A DNA stretch of 64,000 nucleotides from Vibrio hyugaensis (GCF_002906655.1 NZ_CP025795.1:682001-746000); one strand, 5' to 3'. Counted from the first letter of the stretch, positions 18,257 through 27,743 are shown. The notes: generated from the letters alone by a model not told the origin. A program made the numbers and translations.

Positions 18257-18323
18257 TTCTAACATGGTCTAAGTGATTGATATTAAGTGTTTGTTGCTAA
18301 CTACTATAAATAATATGTTAGAA
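18257..18323. promoter_or_regulatory. inverted-repeat operator candidate between divergent catabolic genes
   Basis: TTCTAACAT (18257-18265) and its exact reverse complement ATGTTAGAA (18315-18323) are separated by 49 bp in the divergent promoter region of the deaminase and deacylase genes. They are candidate half-sites, possibly looping, for the nearby RpiR regulator. Assignment to that regulator is inference. Confidence 0.4.
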
Positions 18324-18424
18324 AGTATCAAACAAACTTGAGTTTTTTGTGTGTTTCTTCACTGTTTAAATTTCAAGAATTATTAAGATGGAATCATGTT
18401 AACGACGGACGAAGAGAGTGAAGT

Positions 18425-19870
18425 ATGTTGTTCGATACCATTATCAAAAGCGTAGAGGTATTTGACGGTACGGGTGCAGCACCATTCATTGCTGATGTTG
18501 CGATTCGTCAAGATCGTATTGAGCAAGTAGGGCAGCTAGACGAGCTTTCTGCAAAGAAGGTTATCAACGGTCAGGGTCTTGCGTTGGCTCCGGGATTTAT
18601 TGATGTGCACACGCACGATGACACCAATGTGATTCGTTACCCTGACTGCTTGCCAAAGATCAGCCAAGGCGTGACGACGGTAATCGTAGGCAATTGCGGA
18701 ATTAGCGCGAGCCCTGCGGTACTCAGTGATACTCCGCCAGACCCAATGAATCTATTGGGCAAGCAGGAAGATTTCAAATACCCAACTTTTGCGGAGTATG
18801 CGAAGGCGGTACAAGCGGCGAACCCTGCGGTCAACGTTGCAGCGTTAGTCGGTCACACCACTTTACGTAACAACGTGATGGACGACTTACTGCGCACGGC
18901 AACCGATGAAGAAATCGAGCAAATGCGCCAAACACTGGCACAAGCGATGGAAGAGGGCGCATTGGGTTTGAGCTCGGGTCTTGCTTATGCGAGTGCCAAG
19001 CAAGCCAACGCGGATGAAGTGATGCGCCTAGCGGAAATTCTCGGTCATCACGGTGGTATCTACACCACACACATGCGCACCGAGTTTGAAGAAATCATCA
19101 GCGCAATGGAAGAAGCCTTTGAAACTGGGCAGTATGCCAAAGTGCCAGTGGTGATTTCTCATCTGAAATGTGCAGGTGCAGGCAACTGGGGACGCACGGT
19201 AGAAGTGCTGGATTTGATGGATAAGGTTTCTGAGCATCAAGACGTGTCTTGCGATTGCTATCCATATTCTGCCAGTTCTTCAACGCTGGATTTAAAACAG
19301 GTGACGGATGAAATCGACATCTTCATCACTTGGTCTGAAAGTAAACCTGAACACGCTGGCAAGATGCTGAAAGACATTGCTGACGAGATGCAACTGCCTC
19401 TTATGGAAGCAGCAAAAGCGTTGCAACCTGCGGGTGCGGTTTATCACTGCATGGATGAAAACGACGTCAAACGTGTCCTTAAGTATAAGTTGACCATGGT
19501 GGGCTCGGATGGATTACCAAATGACCCGCATCCACATCCACGTTTGTGGGGCACATTCCCGAAAGTCTTGGGGCATTACTGCCGTGAAGAACAGCTTTTC
19601 CCATTGGCAGAAGCGATTCACAAGATGACGGGGATGTCAGCAACACGCTACCAATTGAAAGATCGTGGGGAAATAAAAACAGGCGCTTACGCAGACTTGG
19701 TTTTATTTAACCCAAATACAATTAAAGATACTGCAACGTTCGAAAATCCAATTTCTGTTGCGCAAGGTATTGAATCTGTATTTGTAAATGGCGAACTATC
19801 TTATTTAAAAGATAAAGTCACCAAAAATAGAAATGGTGTATTTATTTATAGAAATAATACCCATCAATAA
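18425..19870 (+). CDS. N-acyl-D-amino-acid deacylase family amidohydrolase (probable N-acetyl-D-glucosaminate deacetylase)
   Basis: 481 residues. D-aminoacylase-type amidohydrolase with HxH in DVHTHDD, the metal-bridging Cys in GNCGIS, ligands in TTHMRTE and ISHLKCAG, and the catalytic Asp region VGSDGLPND. The C-terminal KTGAYADLVLFNP completes the composite domain. The characterised activity of the family is removal of N-acyl groups from D-amino acids. N-acetyl-glucosaminate is chemically an N-acyl-D-amino acid, and the downstream genes process the deacetylated, deaminated product, so deacetylation of GlcNAc1A is the favoured function here (inference). It is first gene of a plus-strand operon with ridA, transporter, kinase and aldolase. 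Confidence 0.85.
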   Translation: MLFDTIIKSVEVFDGTGAAPFIADVAIRQDRIEQVGQLDELSAKKVINGQGLALAPGFIDVHTHDDTNVIRYPDCLPKISQGVTTVIVGNCGISASPAVLSDTPPDPMNLLGKQEDFKYPTFAEYAKAVQAANPAVNVAALVGHTTLRNNVMDDLLRTATDEEIEQMRQTLAQAMEEGALGLSSGLAYASAKQANADEVMRLAEILGHHGGIYTTHMRTEFEEIISAMEEAFETGQYAKVPVVISHLKCAGAGNWGRTVEVLDLMDKVSEHQDVSCDCYPYSASSSTLDLKQVTDEIDIFITWSESKPEHAGKMLKDIADEMQLPLMEAAKALQPAGAVYHCMDENDVKRVLKYKLTMVGSDGLPNDPHPHPRLWGTFPKVLGHYCREEQLFPLAEAIHKMTGMSATRYQLKDRGEIKTGAYADLVLFNPNTIKDTATFENPISVAQGIESVFVNGELSYLKDKVTKNRNGVFIYRNNTHQ

Positions 19871-19921
19871 CTTATTAAATAAATTAATTTTATAGATTAA
19901 TCATTATCACTGGAGAATATT

Positions 19922-20314
19922 ATGTCAATTAAACGTTATGGTGTAGAAGGCGGCGTAGGTACTGGCGGTCAACATTTACCATTTGCACGTGCAACAGAAG
20001 CGGGCGGCTTCTTATACGTATCGGGTCAAACACCAATGACTGACGGCGAAGTGGTAGAAGGCGGTATCGTTGACCAGTCTCGCCTAGCGATTCAAAACTG
20101 TGTCGATATCATGGGAGAAGCAGGTTACACGTTAGCTGACGTGGTACACGTAAAAGTGGTACTAACGGATTCTCGTTACTTCCAATCGTTCAATAAAGTG
20201 TTCAGAGAGTTCTTTGGCGATCACCCACCTGCACGTATTTGCATGGTGTGTGATCTGGTGGTGGACGTGAAAGTCGAAGTCGATGTGACTTGCTACCGCG
20301 AAGATCGCCGATAG
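19922..20314 (+). CDS. RidA-family enamine/imine deaminase
   Basis: 130 residues with the RidA/YjgF fold, including the Arg in ARICMVC near the C-terminus that binds the carboxylate. RidA proteins hydrolyse the reactive enamine/imine released by PLP-dependent dehydratases, giving the 2-keto acid and ammonia. Here it would act on the product of the divergent PLP deaminase. It lies 51 bp after the deacylase gene with Shine-Dalgarno TGGAG. A second RidA gene closes the island at 27.7 kb. Confidence 0.9.
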   Translation: MSIKRYGVEGGVGTGGQHLPFARATEAGGFLYVSGQTPMTDGEVVEGGIVDQSRLAIQNCVDIMGEAGYTLADVVHVKVVLTDSRYFQSFNKVFREFFGDHPPARICMVCDLVVDVKVEVDVTCYREDRR

Positions 20315-20344
20315 AAATCACACTTTACCTAATTAAATAAAATA

Positions 20345-20391
20345 GAGTGCCGGAAACAATTACTTTCCTGTTATTATCGTTTTGGCACTCT
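20345..20391. other. imperfect hairpin between ridA and the symporter gene
   Basis: AGAGTGCC and GGCACTCT pair over a 32-nt loop that itself contains GGAAA/TTTCC. No T-run follows, so it may be an attenuating or RNA-stability structure rather than a clean terminator. The remaining gap to 20548 is AT-rich promoter-like DNA. Confidence 0.35.
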
Positions 20392-20548
20392 CACTCCCTA
20401 CATAAATATAATTTCATAAAGCAGTAGTGCCTAATATATTTAGCAAAAGCTATAAAAATAAAATTAGATAATTTCTGGAATAAAATCTAATACTTGCTGC
20501 TGGAATTATATCAATCTGAAAGATGGATTTTGATATGAGAGGTGTTCA

Positions 20549-22072
20549 ATGAACAGTACACTTTTTCTTACCGGCTTCGGTGCGTATGTCTTATTTTTAA
20601 TTTGGTTGGGATGGTTTGTCTCTCGCAATCAAAAATCAGGTGAAGACTTTCTACTCGGTGGTCGAGGCTTACCTCTGTTCCTCGTATTAGGTACCACGGT
20701 AGCAACTATGGTTGGCACGGGCTCTAGTATGGGCGCGGTTGGCTTTGGTTACTCAAACGGTTGGGCTGGCGCGCTTTATGGCATTGGCGGCGCAATTGGT
20801 ATCTTGCTATTGGCACTGTGGTTTGCGCCTGTTCGTAAACTCAACTTTATGACCATGAGTGAAGAACTCGCATACTACGTAGGTGCAAACCGCATCGTAA
20901 AGAACGTGGTTGGTCTGCTTATCTTTATCGCTTCTATCGGCTGGTTGGGCGCACACATCCTTGGTGGTGGTATGTACCTAGCGTGGATTGCTGATATTGA
21001 GCTGAGCACTGCGAAGATGATCATCGCAGCAGCGTTTACCATTTACGTGGTTATTGGCGGCTACACCGCGGTGGTTTGGACGGATACCATTCAAGCTATC
21101 ATCTTATTCGTTGGTTTCATCCTAATGGCGGTACTGTCTGTGCAACACATTGGCGGCTTGGATAACCTGTACTCAGCCATGGACCCAGAAGCGGTGAGCT
21201 TCCTTGCGATTGATAAGCTTGGTCTAATTCCAGCGGTTTCTCTTGCCGTCGTGATTGGTGTGGGTGTACTTGCAACGCCTTCATTTCGCCAACGTATCTA
21301 TTCAGGCAAAGATGTGTCAACCATCCGCCGTTCGTTTGTGGCTTCTGGTGTGCTGTACTTGTTCTTCTCCATCATCCCTGCAGTCATTGGTATGGCGGCG
21401 CATGCGATTGACCCTGAACTGAACAACGCGAACTTTGCTTTCCCATACATCGCGGCAACAGTATTGCCAGTAGGCGTTGGTCTTATCGTTCTGATTGCAG
21501 GTCTATCGGCAACCATGTCGAGTGCGAGTTCCGATGCGATTGCGGGCGTGTCTATCTTACTGCGTGACGTTTATGTCATGTTCACAGGTCGCGTGCCAAA
21601 CAAAGAATCCATGTTGAATTACTCTCGCTTGGCTTTGGTTGTAGTGATCGGTTGTGCATTGCTGTTCGCTCTAACTTCTAACGACATCATCGGCTACATC
21701 ACTAAGATGATCTCGACGGTTATGTCTGGCATGTTCGTGTGCGGTATGTTGGGTCGCTTCTGGAAGCGTTACAACTGGCAAGGTGCATTGGCAACATTGG
21801 CAGGTGCGTCTATCGCTTCATTTGCAGTAATGATGAGCCCAGACCTAACCGCTTTCTGGGGCAACCCAGTGATTCCGTCTTGCTTGTTTGCCCTAACTGC
21901 TGGTGTGGCAGTGAGCCTAGTGACTCCAGCTAACCAAGTTTCACCAGAAATGGCGCGAGCAATCCTAGATGATGAGCGTGCTCTGATGGAAATGGAACTG
22001 TCTGACAAAGGCGTTCTGGAAGAAGACGCTTCTCTGCAAAACCGCGCAACGGCGGCAAATCAAAACGCTTAA
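20549..22072 (+). CDS. sodium:solute symporter (SSSF family)
   Basis: 507 residues with about 13 hydrophobic helices starting MNSTLFLTGFGAYVLFLIWL. The SSSF core is evident (GEDFLLGGRGLPLFLVLGTT, VVWTDTIQAIILFVG, GLSATMSSASSDAIAG). It is an inner-membrane Na+-coupled importer of small organic solutes. In this operon the probable cargo is the substrate of the deacylase: N-acyl-D-amino acid by the naive reading, N-acetylglucosaminate by the pathway reading. The acidic C-terminal tail is cytoplasmic. It is followed 103 bp later by the kinase gene. Confidence 0.88.
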   Translation: MNSTLFLTGFGAYVLFLIWLGWFVSRNQKSGEDFLLGGRGLPLFLVLGTTVATMVGTGSSMGAVGFGYSNGWAGALYGIGGAIGILLLALWFAPVRKLNFMTMSEELAYYVGANRIVKNVVGLLIFIASIGWLGAHILGGGMYLAWIADIELSTAKMIIAAAFTIYVVIGGYTAVVWTDTIQAIILFVGFILMAVLSVQHIGGLDNLYSAMDPEAVSFLAIDKLGLIPAVSLAVVIGVGVLATPSFRQRIYSGKDVSTIRRSFVASGVLYLFFSIIPAVIGMAAHAIDPELNNANFAFPYIAATVLPVGVGLIVLIAGLSATMSSASSDAIAGVSILLRDVYVMFTGRVPNKESMLNYSRLALVVVIGCALLFALTSNDIIGYITKMISTVMSGMFVCGMLGRFWKRYNWQGALATLAGASIASFAVMMSPDLTAFWGNPVIPSCLFALTAGVAVSLVTPANQVSPEMARAILDDERALMEMELSDKGVLEEDASLQNRATAANQNA

Positions 22073-22175
22073 CAGCATAGAGTTTCCGGCTCGAACAGAA
22101 ACTCGCTCATAAGCTCCTAACAAACTGGTGGTTCCCCCGAGCCACCATTCTAAATTTATCCAAAGTAGGTGAACG

Positions 22176-23120
22176 ATGACCGATTCATCCCAGACTAAAA
22201 TTGCTTTCTTTGGCGAATGCATGATTGAACTGAGCGGAGACCCAATTCGCAAAGGCTTTGGTGGCGACACGCTCAATACCGCACTTTACCTTTCTCGGCT
22301 CACTGCTCAGCAGCCTGTCCAAGTGTCCTACGCGACCGGTCTAGGGGAGGACGTACTTTCTCAAGAACTTCTGGAAAACTGGCAACAAGAAGGCATTGCT
22401 ACTGATCTTGTCGAGATCTTCCCAGCTCAACTACCGGGTTTGTACATGGTGCAGACCGACCAAGAAGGTGAACGCAGCTTTCTATACTGGCGTGACAGCG
22501 CAGCCGCTAAAAGTTACTTCTCTACCTCTTCGCTCAACAAATTAGAAGCCGCGATTGCAAACCGAGAGCTGGATTATCTCTACCTAAGTGGCATCAGCAT
22601 TGCGATTCTAAATGACGATAGCAAAGTAAGGCTTAAAAAGGCGTTAAGTCAGTTCTCACAAGATGGAGGCAAGGTTATCTTCGATAATAACTTCCGTCCT
22701 CAACTTTGGTCTGCACAAGAGGCGAAACATTGGTACAGCCAAATTTTGCCTTTAGTCGACATTGCGCTTATCACAGAAGACGATGATGTCTTGGTGTGGG
22801 GTGAAGAGGAAAGTGCCGAGCAGCGTTGCCTTCGCTTTGGTTGCCAAGAAATCGTGATTAAACATGGCTGCGAGCCTTGCAAACTGGTTTGGTCGCAAGG
22901 TGACGACAAGCAAAGTGCTTACGTAGCTGCCGAGAAGGTTGCCAAAGTGGTCGACACCTGTGCCGCCGGCGATTCGTTTGCTGCTGGTTACCTTGCAGGA
23001 CGATTGACCGGACAAAGTTGCGAGCAATCTGCCCAACTCGGTCACGCACTAGCGGTAACCGTTATTCAATATCCTGGCGCGATCATTCCAAACGACGTCA
23101 TGACTCATCTAATTCGATAA
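22176..23120 (+). CDS. kdgK: 2-keto-3-deoxygluconate kinase (PfkB family)
   Basis: 314-residue ribokinase-family sugar kinase. The N-terminal substrate motif (FGECMIELSG, FGGDTLNTALYL) is characteristic of KdgK, and the C-terminal ATP/catalytic motif DTCAAGDSFAAGYLAG carries the general-base Asp. It phosphorylates KDG to KDPG, the substrate of the aldolase encoded 16 bp downstream, so the two are surely cotranscribed. The call rests on the family motif and the neighbouring aldolase. A kinase for another keto-sugar acid is possible but less likely. Confidence 0.88.
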   Translation: MTDSSQTKIAFFGECMIELSGDPIRKGFGGDTLNTALYLSRLTAQQPVQVSYATGLGEDVLSQELLENWQQEGIATDLVEIFPAQLPGLYMVQTDQEGERSFLYWRDSAAAKSYFSTSSLNKLEAAIANRELDYLYLSGISIAILNDDSKVRLKKALSQFSQDGGKVIFDNNFRPQLWSAQEAKHWYSQILPLVDIALITEDDDVLVWGEEESAEQRCLRFGCQEIVIKHGCEPCKLVWSQGDDKQSAYVAAEKVAKVVDTCAAGDSFAAGYLAGRLTGQSCEQSAQLGHALAVTVIQYPGAIIPNDVMTHLIR

Positions 23121-23136
23121 TTTCCGAGAACGTATT

Positions 23137-23766
23137 ATGTCCCAAGCAATGATTAAGCAACTTCAGCAATTCAAAGTTATTCCTGTTATTCAAATCAACA
23201 AGGTTGAGCACGCGATTCCATTGGCGAAAGTGTTAGTAGAAAACGGTCTGCCAGTCGCAGAAGTGACGTTTCGAACAGAAGCCGCTGCCGAGGCGATTAA
23301 AGCCATGCGCGATGCTTATCCGCAAATGTGCATCGGTGCTGGCACCGTACTGACGCCAGAGCAGATTACCCAAGCGAAAGACGCGGGTGCAGAGTTTATT
23401 GTCGCGCCGGGTTTGAACCCAAACACCGTGCGTCGCTGCCAAGAAATCAACATGCCAATCGTACCGGGTGTGAACAACCCAAGTCAGGTTGAACAAGCAC
23501 TTGAGCTGGGTTTGAACTTCCTCAAATTCTTCCCGGCAGAAGCGAGCGGTGGTATCGCGATGGTGAAGTCGCTACTGGCTCCATACGTTGATGTGAGTCT
23601 GATGCCGACAGGCGGTATCGGTAAGAGCAACGTCAATGATTACCTAGCCATCGACCGTGTGGTTTGTTGCGGTGGCACTTGGATGGTGGCACCGAGCTTA
23701 ATTGAAAACGAGCAGTGGGATGAAATTGGCAAGCTGGTTCGTGAAGCAGTAGAGCTGGTTGCGTAA
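23137..23766 (+). CDS. eda: KDPG (2-keto-3-deoxy-6-phosphogluconate) aldolase
   Basis: 209-residue class I aldolase. The Schiff-base Lys is in NFLKFFPAEASGG, the catalytic Glu region is PVAEVTFRTEAA, and the phosphate loop is MPTGGIGKSN. It cleaves KDPG into pyruvate and glyceraldehyde-3-phosphate, the final step of the sugar-acid route begun by the deacylase/deaminase/kinase genes. Vibrios usually also carry an Entner-Doudoroff eda elsewhere; this copy is pathway-dedicated by position. A hairpin and a mobile repeat element follow it. Confidence 0.92.
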   Translation: MSQAMIKQLQQFKVIPVIQINKVEHAIPLAKVLVENGLPVAEVTFRTEAAAEAIKAMRDAYPQMCIGAGTVLTPEQITQAKDAGAEFIVAPGLNPNTVRRCQEINMPIVPGVNNPSQVEQALELGLNFLKFFPAEASGGIAMVKSLLAPYVDVSLMPTGGIGKSNVNDYLAIDRVVCCGGTWMVAPSLIENEQWDEIGKLVREAVELVA

Positions 23767-23784
23767 ATCAAACAGAGCTCTTTT

Positions 23785-23824
23785 ACCCAAGTCGCGAGAC
23801 CCCATGAAATAGCGTGACTTGGGT
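23785..23824 (+). terminator. hairpin after the KDPG aldolase gene
   Basis: ACCCAAGTCGCG pairs with CGTGACTTGGGT (one G-T mismatch) about 20 bp past the stop. The following sequence is not T-rich, so termination strength is uncertain. Confidence 0.5.
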
Positions 23825-23836
23825 TGAACAATTATA

Positions 23837-24127
23837 GGGTCTGTTGACCTTTCGAGCTGATTTTTGCAGCGAATTGTTGGATATTTATACAAGGCAGAGA
23901 CTTTGCTGTGTAGCTAGCCTACATGAGAAGTCGATAACGCAGTAGAAATGACCAACAAACGCTGCCCGGAGGGTTCGGCTAGGCGCCCCCGACTAAAATC
24001 GTTTTATGCTTTGTTAAGGAGTATTTGCTTAGAATGACTAGGCGACACACTCCTTGCCTCGCCTAAAACGATTTTGACTAGGCGTCCCCATCCGAACAAA
24101 ATTTAACCGCGAAAGATCAACAGACCC
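23837..24127. mobile_element. MITE-like element, long copy (291 bp)
   Basis: It is bounded by imperfect terminal inverted repeats: GGGTCTGTTGACCTTTCG at the left and the complement of GGGTCTGTTGATCTTTCG at the right. It is flanked by TA on both sides, a possible TA target duplication. There is no transposase. A 192-bp relative lies at 50707-50898. This copy has an extra block of about 99 bp between two near-identical segments (CTAGGCGCCCCC and CTAGGCGTCCCC). The block forms a near-perfect hairpin (ACTAAAATCGTTTTA with its complement, and AAGGAGT/ACTCCTT inside). Its right end is 22 nt before the hexosaminidase start. Confidence 0.75.
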
Positions 24128-24149
24128 TAGTAACGACAGGATGGCGCGG

Positions 24150-26603
24150 ATGAACAAAGGTACATTAGCACTACTCATTTCAGGCTTAATCACAATTCCA
24201 ACGGTAGCGATGGCGATGACTCCCAACACCGATCTTAACCTAATGCCTTACCCACAAAATGTAGAGTTGGGGCAGGGTAAAATCACACTGGATAAATCCT
24301 TCAGCATTTACATCAAAGGCTACGATTCACCGCGCGTGCAGTTCAACGCAAAGCGCACCATGGACCGTCTATATCGTCAAACTGGCTTACCAATGTTGAA
24401 CTGGCATGCTGAGTCGGAAAAAGACGCGACCTTGGTGATTGATATTCGTAATGCGCCTAAGTCAGAGGTGCAAGACATCAACAGTGATGAATCGTATCAA
24501 CTTGAATCGCGTAATGGTCAGATCATCATTCGCTCCGAACGCCCTTACGGTGCTTTCCATGGTTTAGAAACCTTCTTGCAGTTAGTGACTACGGACGCTA
24601 GTGGATACTTTGTGCCTGCGGTATCGATTCAAGATGAGCCGCGTTTTCCTTGGCGTGGTGTTTCTTATGATACTTCTCGTCACTTCATTGAGCTCGACGT
24701 GATTCTTCGTCAACTCGATGCGATGGCATCAGCAAAAATGAACGTCTTCCATTGGCATATTTGGGATGACCAAGCGATCCGTATCCAGCTCGATAATTAC
24801 CAAAAGCTGTGGCAAGACACAGCAGATGGTGATTACTACACCAAAGATGAAATCCGCCATGTGGTGAATTATGCGCGCAACCTTGGCATTCGAGTTATCC
24901 CTGAAATCTCTCTGCCTGGACATGCTTCGGCAGTGGCGCACGCATACCCTGAATTAATGTCTGGCATGGGTGAGCAATCTTATCCGCATCAACGTGGCTG
25001 GGGTGTGTTTGAGCCGTTAATGGACCCTACCAACCCTGAACTCTACAAGATGCTGGCGAGCGTGTTTGACGAAGTGGTTGAGCTCTTCCCAGATGAATAC
25101 TTTCATATCGGCGGCGATGAACCAAATTACCAACAGTGGAAAGATAACCCGAAGATTCAGCAATTCATCAAAGACAACAATCTGGATGGAGAGCGTGGTC
25201 TGCAATCGTATCTGAACACCAAGGTTGAACAGATGCTGGAAGCACGTGGCAAGAAGATGACTGGCTGGGATGAAATCTGGCACAAAGACCTTCCAACCTC
25301 GATTGTGATTCAAAGCTGGCAAGGGCACGACAGTATCGGTCGAGCAGCAAAAGAGGGCTACCAAGGCATTCTTTCTACGGGCTATTACTTAGACCAGCCC
25401 CAACCAACCAGTTACCACTATCGCAATGACCCAATGCCGAAAGGAATCACGGTTGATGACCAACTTCATCAAGGTGAGAAATTCGCGACTTATGACTGGG
25501 TGAAACCACGCAATAAGGGTGGTCCACGTACAGGTAATCTAACCATTATTGAAGCGAAAGATGGCAGCTATCGTGCGCTTACCGATTACAACGGTAAGTC
25601 CCGCGAAGAGGTGTTCATCATCGAGTACGTGCCGGGTGTGAAATTTAGAGGTCACTTCGATAACTTTATGTCTTACACCGAATTCAACTATGACTTTGCA
25701 GACGGCAAGCTGAAAGGCACCAGTTACCAATTGATAGGCAATGTGCGTTGGCCTGCGACTGGAGAATTGGTCGCGAGCAGTGACATGGCAGGGAGTGTCA
25801 TTCCTGAGCCGAATGGTGGCTATCCGGCTGAGCTGACCGAGAAAGAACAGCAGTTAATCTTAGGTGGAGAAATCACCATCTGGGGCGAAAACCTCGATTC
25901 AACGACCATTGAGCAACGTTTATGGCCGAGAAGCTACGCGATTGCTGAGCGTCTATGGTCGAGTCAAGAACTGACCGATGAGCGCAGCATGTACAAGCGC
26001 ATGAAGGTGATGGATACATGGTCTGAGATTTCGCTTGGCCTGCGTCATCATGCCGATGCCAATATGATGCTAAAACGTCTTGCTAATGGTGCGGACGAAA
26101 CACCGCTACAAACATTAGCGAAGTACATCGAACCAGCTCAATACTACGCCCGTCATTGGGAGAAATGGATCTCTACGCCAAACGAAGGTGATTTATACAA
26201 TCAGTATGAGCGATTAAACCGCTTTGCGGATGCACTGCCAGTAGAAAGCCTAGCAGTGTATGAGATGAAAGATTTAGTCGCGGCTTATGCTCAAGGTGAT
26301 ACAGCAGCGTTGGATGCGTTAGCGATGCATTATCAAAGAGTTAAGTTGGCGGCGCAGCAAGCCAAACCTATTTTCGCGGCCAACGTTGCGTCAGTAGAAA
26401 CGGTGCGAGTTGCAGAAGCAGCAATCAAAGTTGCCGATTTAGGTTTAACCCTGATTGAGCTCGCCAAGCAGGGCAGTGGTATTGGTCAATCTGACGCTAA
26501 AGCGTATCAACGCATCATCAATGAAAATGCGATTATTTTTGATGAAACGATTGTCGCCATCGTAGTACCAACCGAGCAGTTGCTTCACACTTTAACCGAT
26601 TGA
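24150..26603 (+). CDS. exported GH20 beta-N-acetylhexosaminidase
   Basis: 817 residues from ATG 24150. An ATG three codons earlier lacks a spaced Shine-Dalgarno, whereas CAGG fits this one. A signal peptide (TLALLISGLITIPTVAMA) targets it to the periplasm. A GH20b-type domain precedes the barrel, which carries the catalytic Asp-Glu pair in HIGGDEP (about 323-324), the entrance motif HWHIWDDQ and the C-terminal WGENLDSTTIEQ / RLWPRSYAIAERLW substrate loop. It removes non-reducing GlcNAc. In this island it would trim chitooligosaccharides with an oxidised end and free N-acetylglucosaminate. The upstream mobile element probably separates it from the original operon promoter. Confidence 0.9.
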   Translation: MNKGTLALLISGLITIPTVAMAMTPNTDLNLMPYPQNVELGQGKITLDKSFSIYIKGYDSPRVQFNAKRTMDRLYRQTGLPMLNWHAESEKDATLVIDIRNAPKSEVQDINSDESYQLESRNGQIIIRSERPYGAFHGLETFLQLVTTDASGYFVPAVSIQDEPRFPWRGVSYDTSRHFIELDVILRQLDAMASAKMNVFHWHIWDDQAIRIQLDNYQKLWQDTADGDYYTKDEIRHVVNYARNLGIRVIPEISLPGHASAVAHAYPELMSGMGEQSYPHQRGWGVFEPLMDPTNPELYKMLASVFDEVVELFPDEYFHIGGDEPNYQQWKDNPKIQQFIKDNNLDGERGLQSYLNTKVEQMLEARGKKMTGWDEIWHKDLPTSIVIQSWQGHDSIGRAAKEGYQGILSTGYYLDQPQPTSYHYRNDPMPKGITVDDQLHQGEKFATYDWVKPRNKGGPRTGNLTIIEAKDGSYRALTDYNGKSREEVFIIEYVPGVKFRGHFDNFMSYTEFNYDFADGKLKGTSYQLIGNVRWPATGELVASSDMAGSVIPEPNGGYPAELTEKEQQLILGGEITIWGENLDSTTIEQRLWPRSYAIAERLWSSQELTDERSMYKRMKVMDTWSEISLGLRHHADANMMLKRLANGADETPLQTLAKYIEPAQYYARHWEKWISTPNEGDLYNQYERLNRFADALPVESLAVYEMKDLVAAYAQGDTAALDALAMHYQRVKLAAQQAKPIFAANVASVETVRVAEAAIKVADLGLTLIELAKQGSGIGQSDAKAYQRIINENAIIFDETIVAIVVPTEQLLHTLTD

Positions 26604-26682
26604 TAACTAAAAGGGATTGCCGTCTGGTAACGCAGGCGGCATCTTATCGGTTAAGCACTCTTTTATCTCCTAAAGGTTTCCC

Positions 26683-27729
26683 ATGATAGTAAATGGTCAC
26701 TTACATTTTTATGTAGGCACCTATACCGATTCACCAAGCCAAAGTCAGGGCATTGCGTGTGTTTCTCTCGATACTGCTACTGGCGCATTAACGCTCACCA
26801 ATGAACATGTTCCAGAAGCGGTAAAAACGGTTCGTAACCCTTCTTACCTTGCGCTCAAAGGAGAGGGTTTATATACCTTTAATGAAGTCGATCGCTTGGA
26901 AGGTGCAGAGCTGATATTTGCTGAAAAAACAGGCAGCTATGCACTGCCAATAGAAGGTGACTACCCTTGCCATATCGACATTAAAGAACCTTTACTCGCT
27001 GTTGCAAACTACGGTTCCGGCAATGTGAGTGTTTACCAACTTGATGAGCAAGGTAAGCCTTTGAAATCCATTGCAGAATTGTATGTGGAAGGCAATGGAC
27101 CGAATATTGACCGTCAAACTTCACCTCATGCGCATCAAGTCACTTTTCTAAAACATTCCGCGCAATTGGCTGTGGTCGATTTAGGCACAGACAGTGTTCA
27201 TTTCTATGACTACGACAATGATGGTGAGACAGTTAAGTTTTCACTTTCTCAAAGCATCGCTATGCCTGCTGGTTCTGGGCCTCGTCATTTGGTCTTCAAT
27301 CGTGATGAGTCTGTCGCCTACGTTGTTTGCGAACTGTCCGAAACGCTAGCGGTACTTCACAAGCAAAGCGGGCAATGGAATCTGACTCAGCAAGTGAAGC
27401 TGCTAGCCGATGAAGAGAACAAAGAAGCGGCGTCTGCTATTCGTCTCTCCGTGGATGAGCGCTTTGTCTATGTCTCATGCCGTGCGCACAATCTGATCAG
27501 TACATTTGATGTAACGAGTGATATTCCGGTTCAAATTGCCGCGTCCGATTGTGGTGGCGCGTTTCCAAGAGATTTTGTTTTATCCCGTGACGGGCAGTGG
27601 ATGCTCGTTGCCAATCAACATTCACATAATGTCGCTAGCTTCCATAGGAATCCGGAAACTGGCGCTATCACTCCAACCGGATATTCGTGCGACATCGGTG
27701 CGCCTGTGTGTTTGGTTGAGAAGCCGTAA
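26683..27729 (+). CDS. lactonase family protein (seven-bladed propeller, YbhE/Pgl-like)
   Basis: 348 residues. The repeating propeller pattern (YVGTYTDSPSQSQGI at the N-terminus, NYGSGNVSVYQLDEQG, HAHQVTF, SGPRHLVFNRDESVAYVVCELS, FPRDFVLSRDGQWMLVANQ) is that of the cycloisomerase/6-phosphogluconolactonase family. It has no signal peptide. In this neighbourhood a sensible role is opening the 1,5-lactone of a sugar acid, since C1-oxidising LPMOs yield lactones. That is inference; 6-phosphogluconolactonase activity cannot be excluded. It lies 80 bp after the GH20 gene and 15 bp before a ridA-like gene. Confidence 0.85.
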   Translation: MIVNGHLHFYVGTYTDSPSQSQGIACVSLDTATGALTLTNEHVPEAVKTVRNPSYLALKGEGLYTFNEVDRLEGAELIFAEKTGSYALPIEGDYPCHIDIKEPLLAVANYGSGNVSVYQLDEQGKPLKSIAELYVEGNGPNIDRQTSPHAHQVTFLKHSAQLAVVDLGTDSVHFYDYDNDGETVKFSLSQSIAMPAGSGPRHLVFNRDESVAYVVCELSETLAVLHKQSGQWNLTQQVKLLADEENKEAASAIRLSVDERFVYVSCRAHNLISTFDVTSDIPVQIAASDCGGAFPRDFVLSRDGQWMLVANQHSHNVASFHRNPETGAITPTGYSCDIGAPVCLVEKP

Positions 27730-27743
27730 TTAAGAGAAATAAC

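Noticed and set aside
23640..23892. Two minus-strand ORFs across the aldolase end and the repeat element
   Set aside because: They are antisense to eda and to the inverted-repeat element; the same peptide fragment recurs at the second element copy because the DNA repeats.
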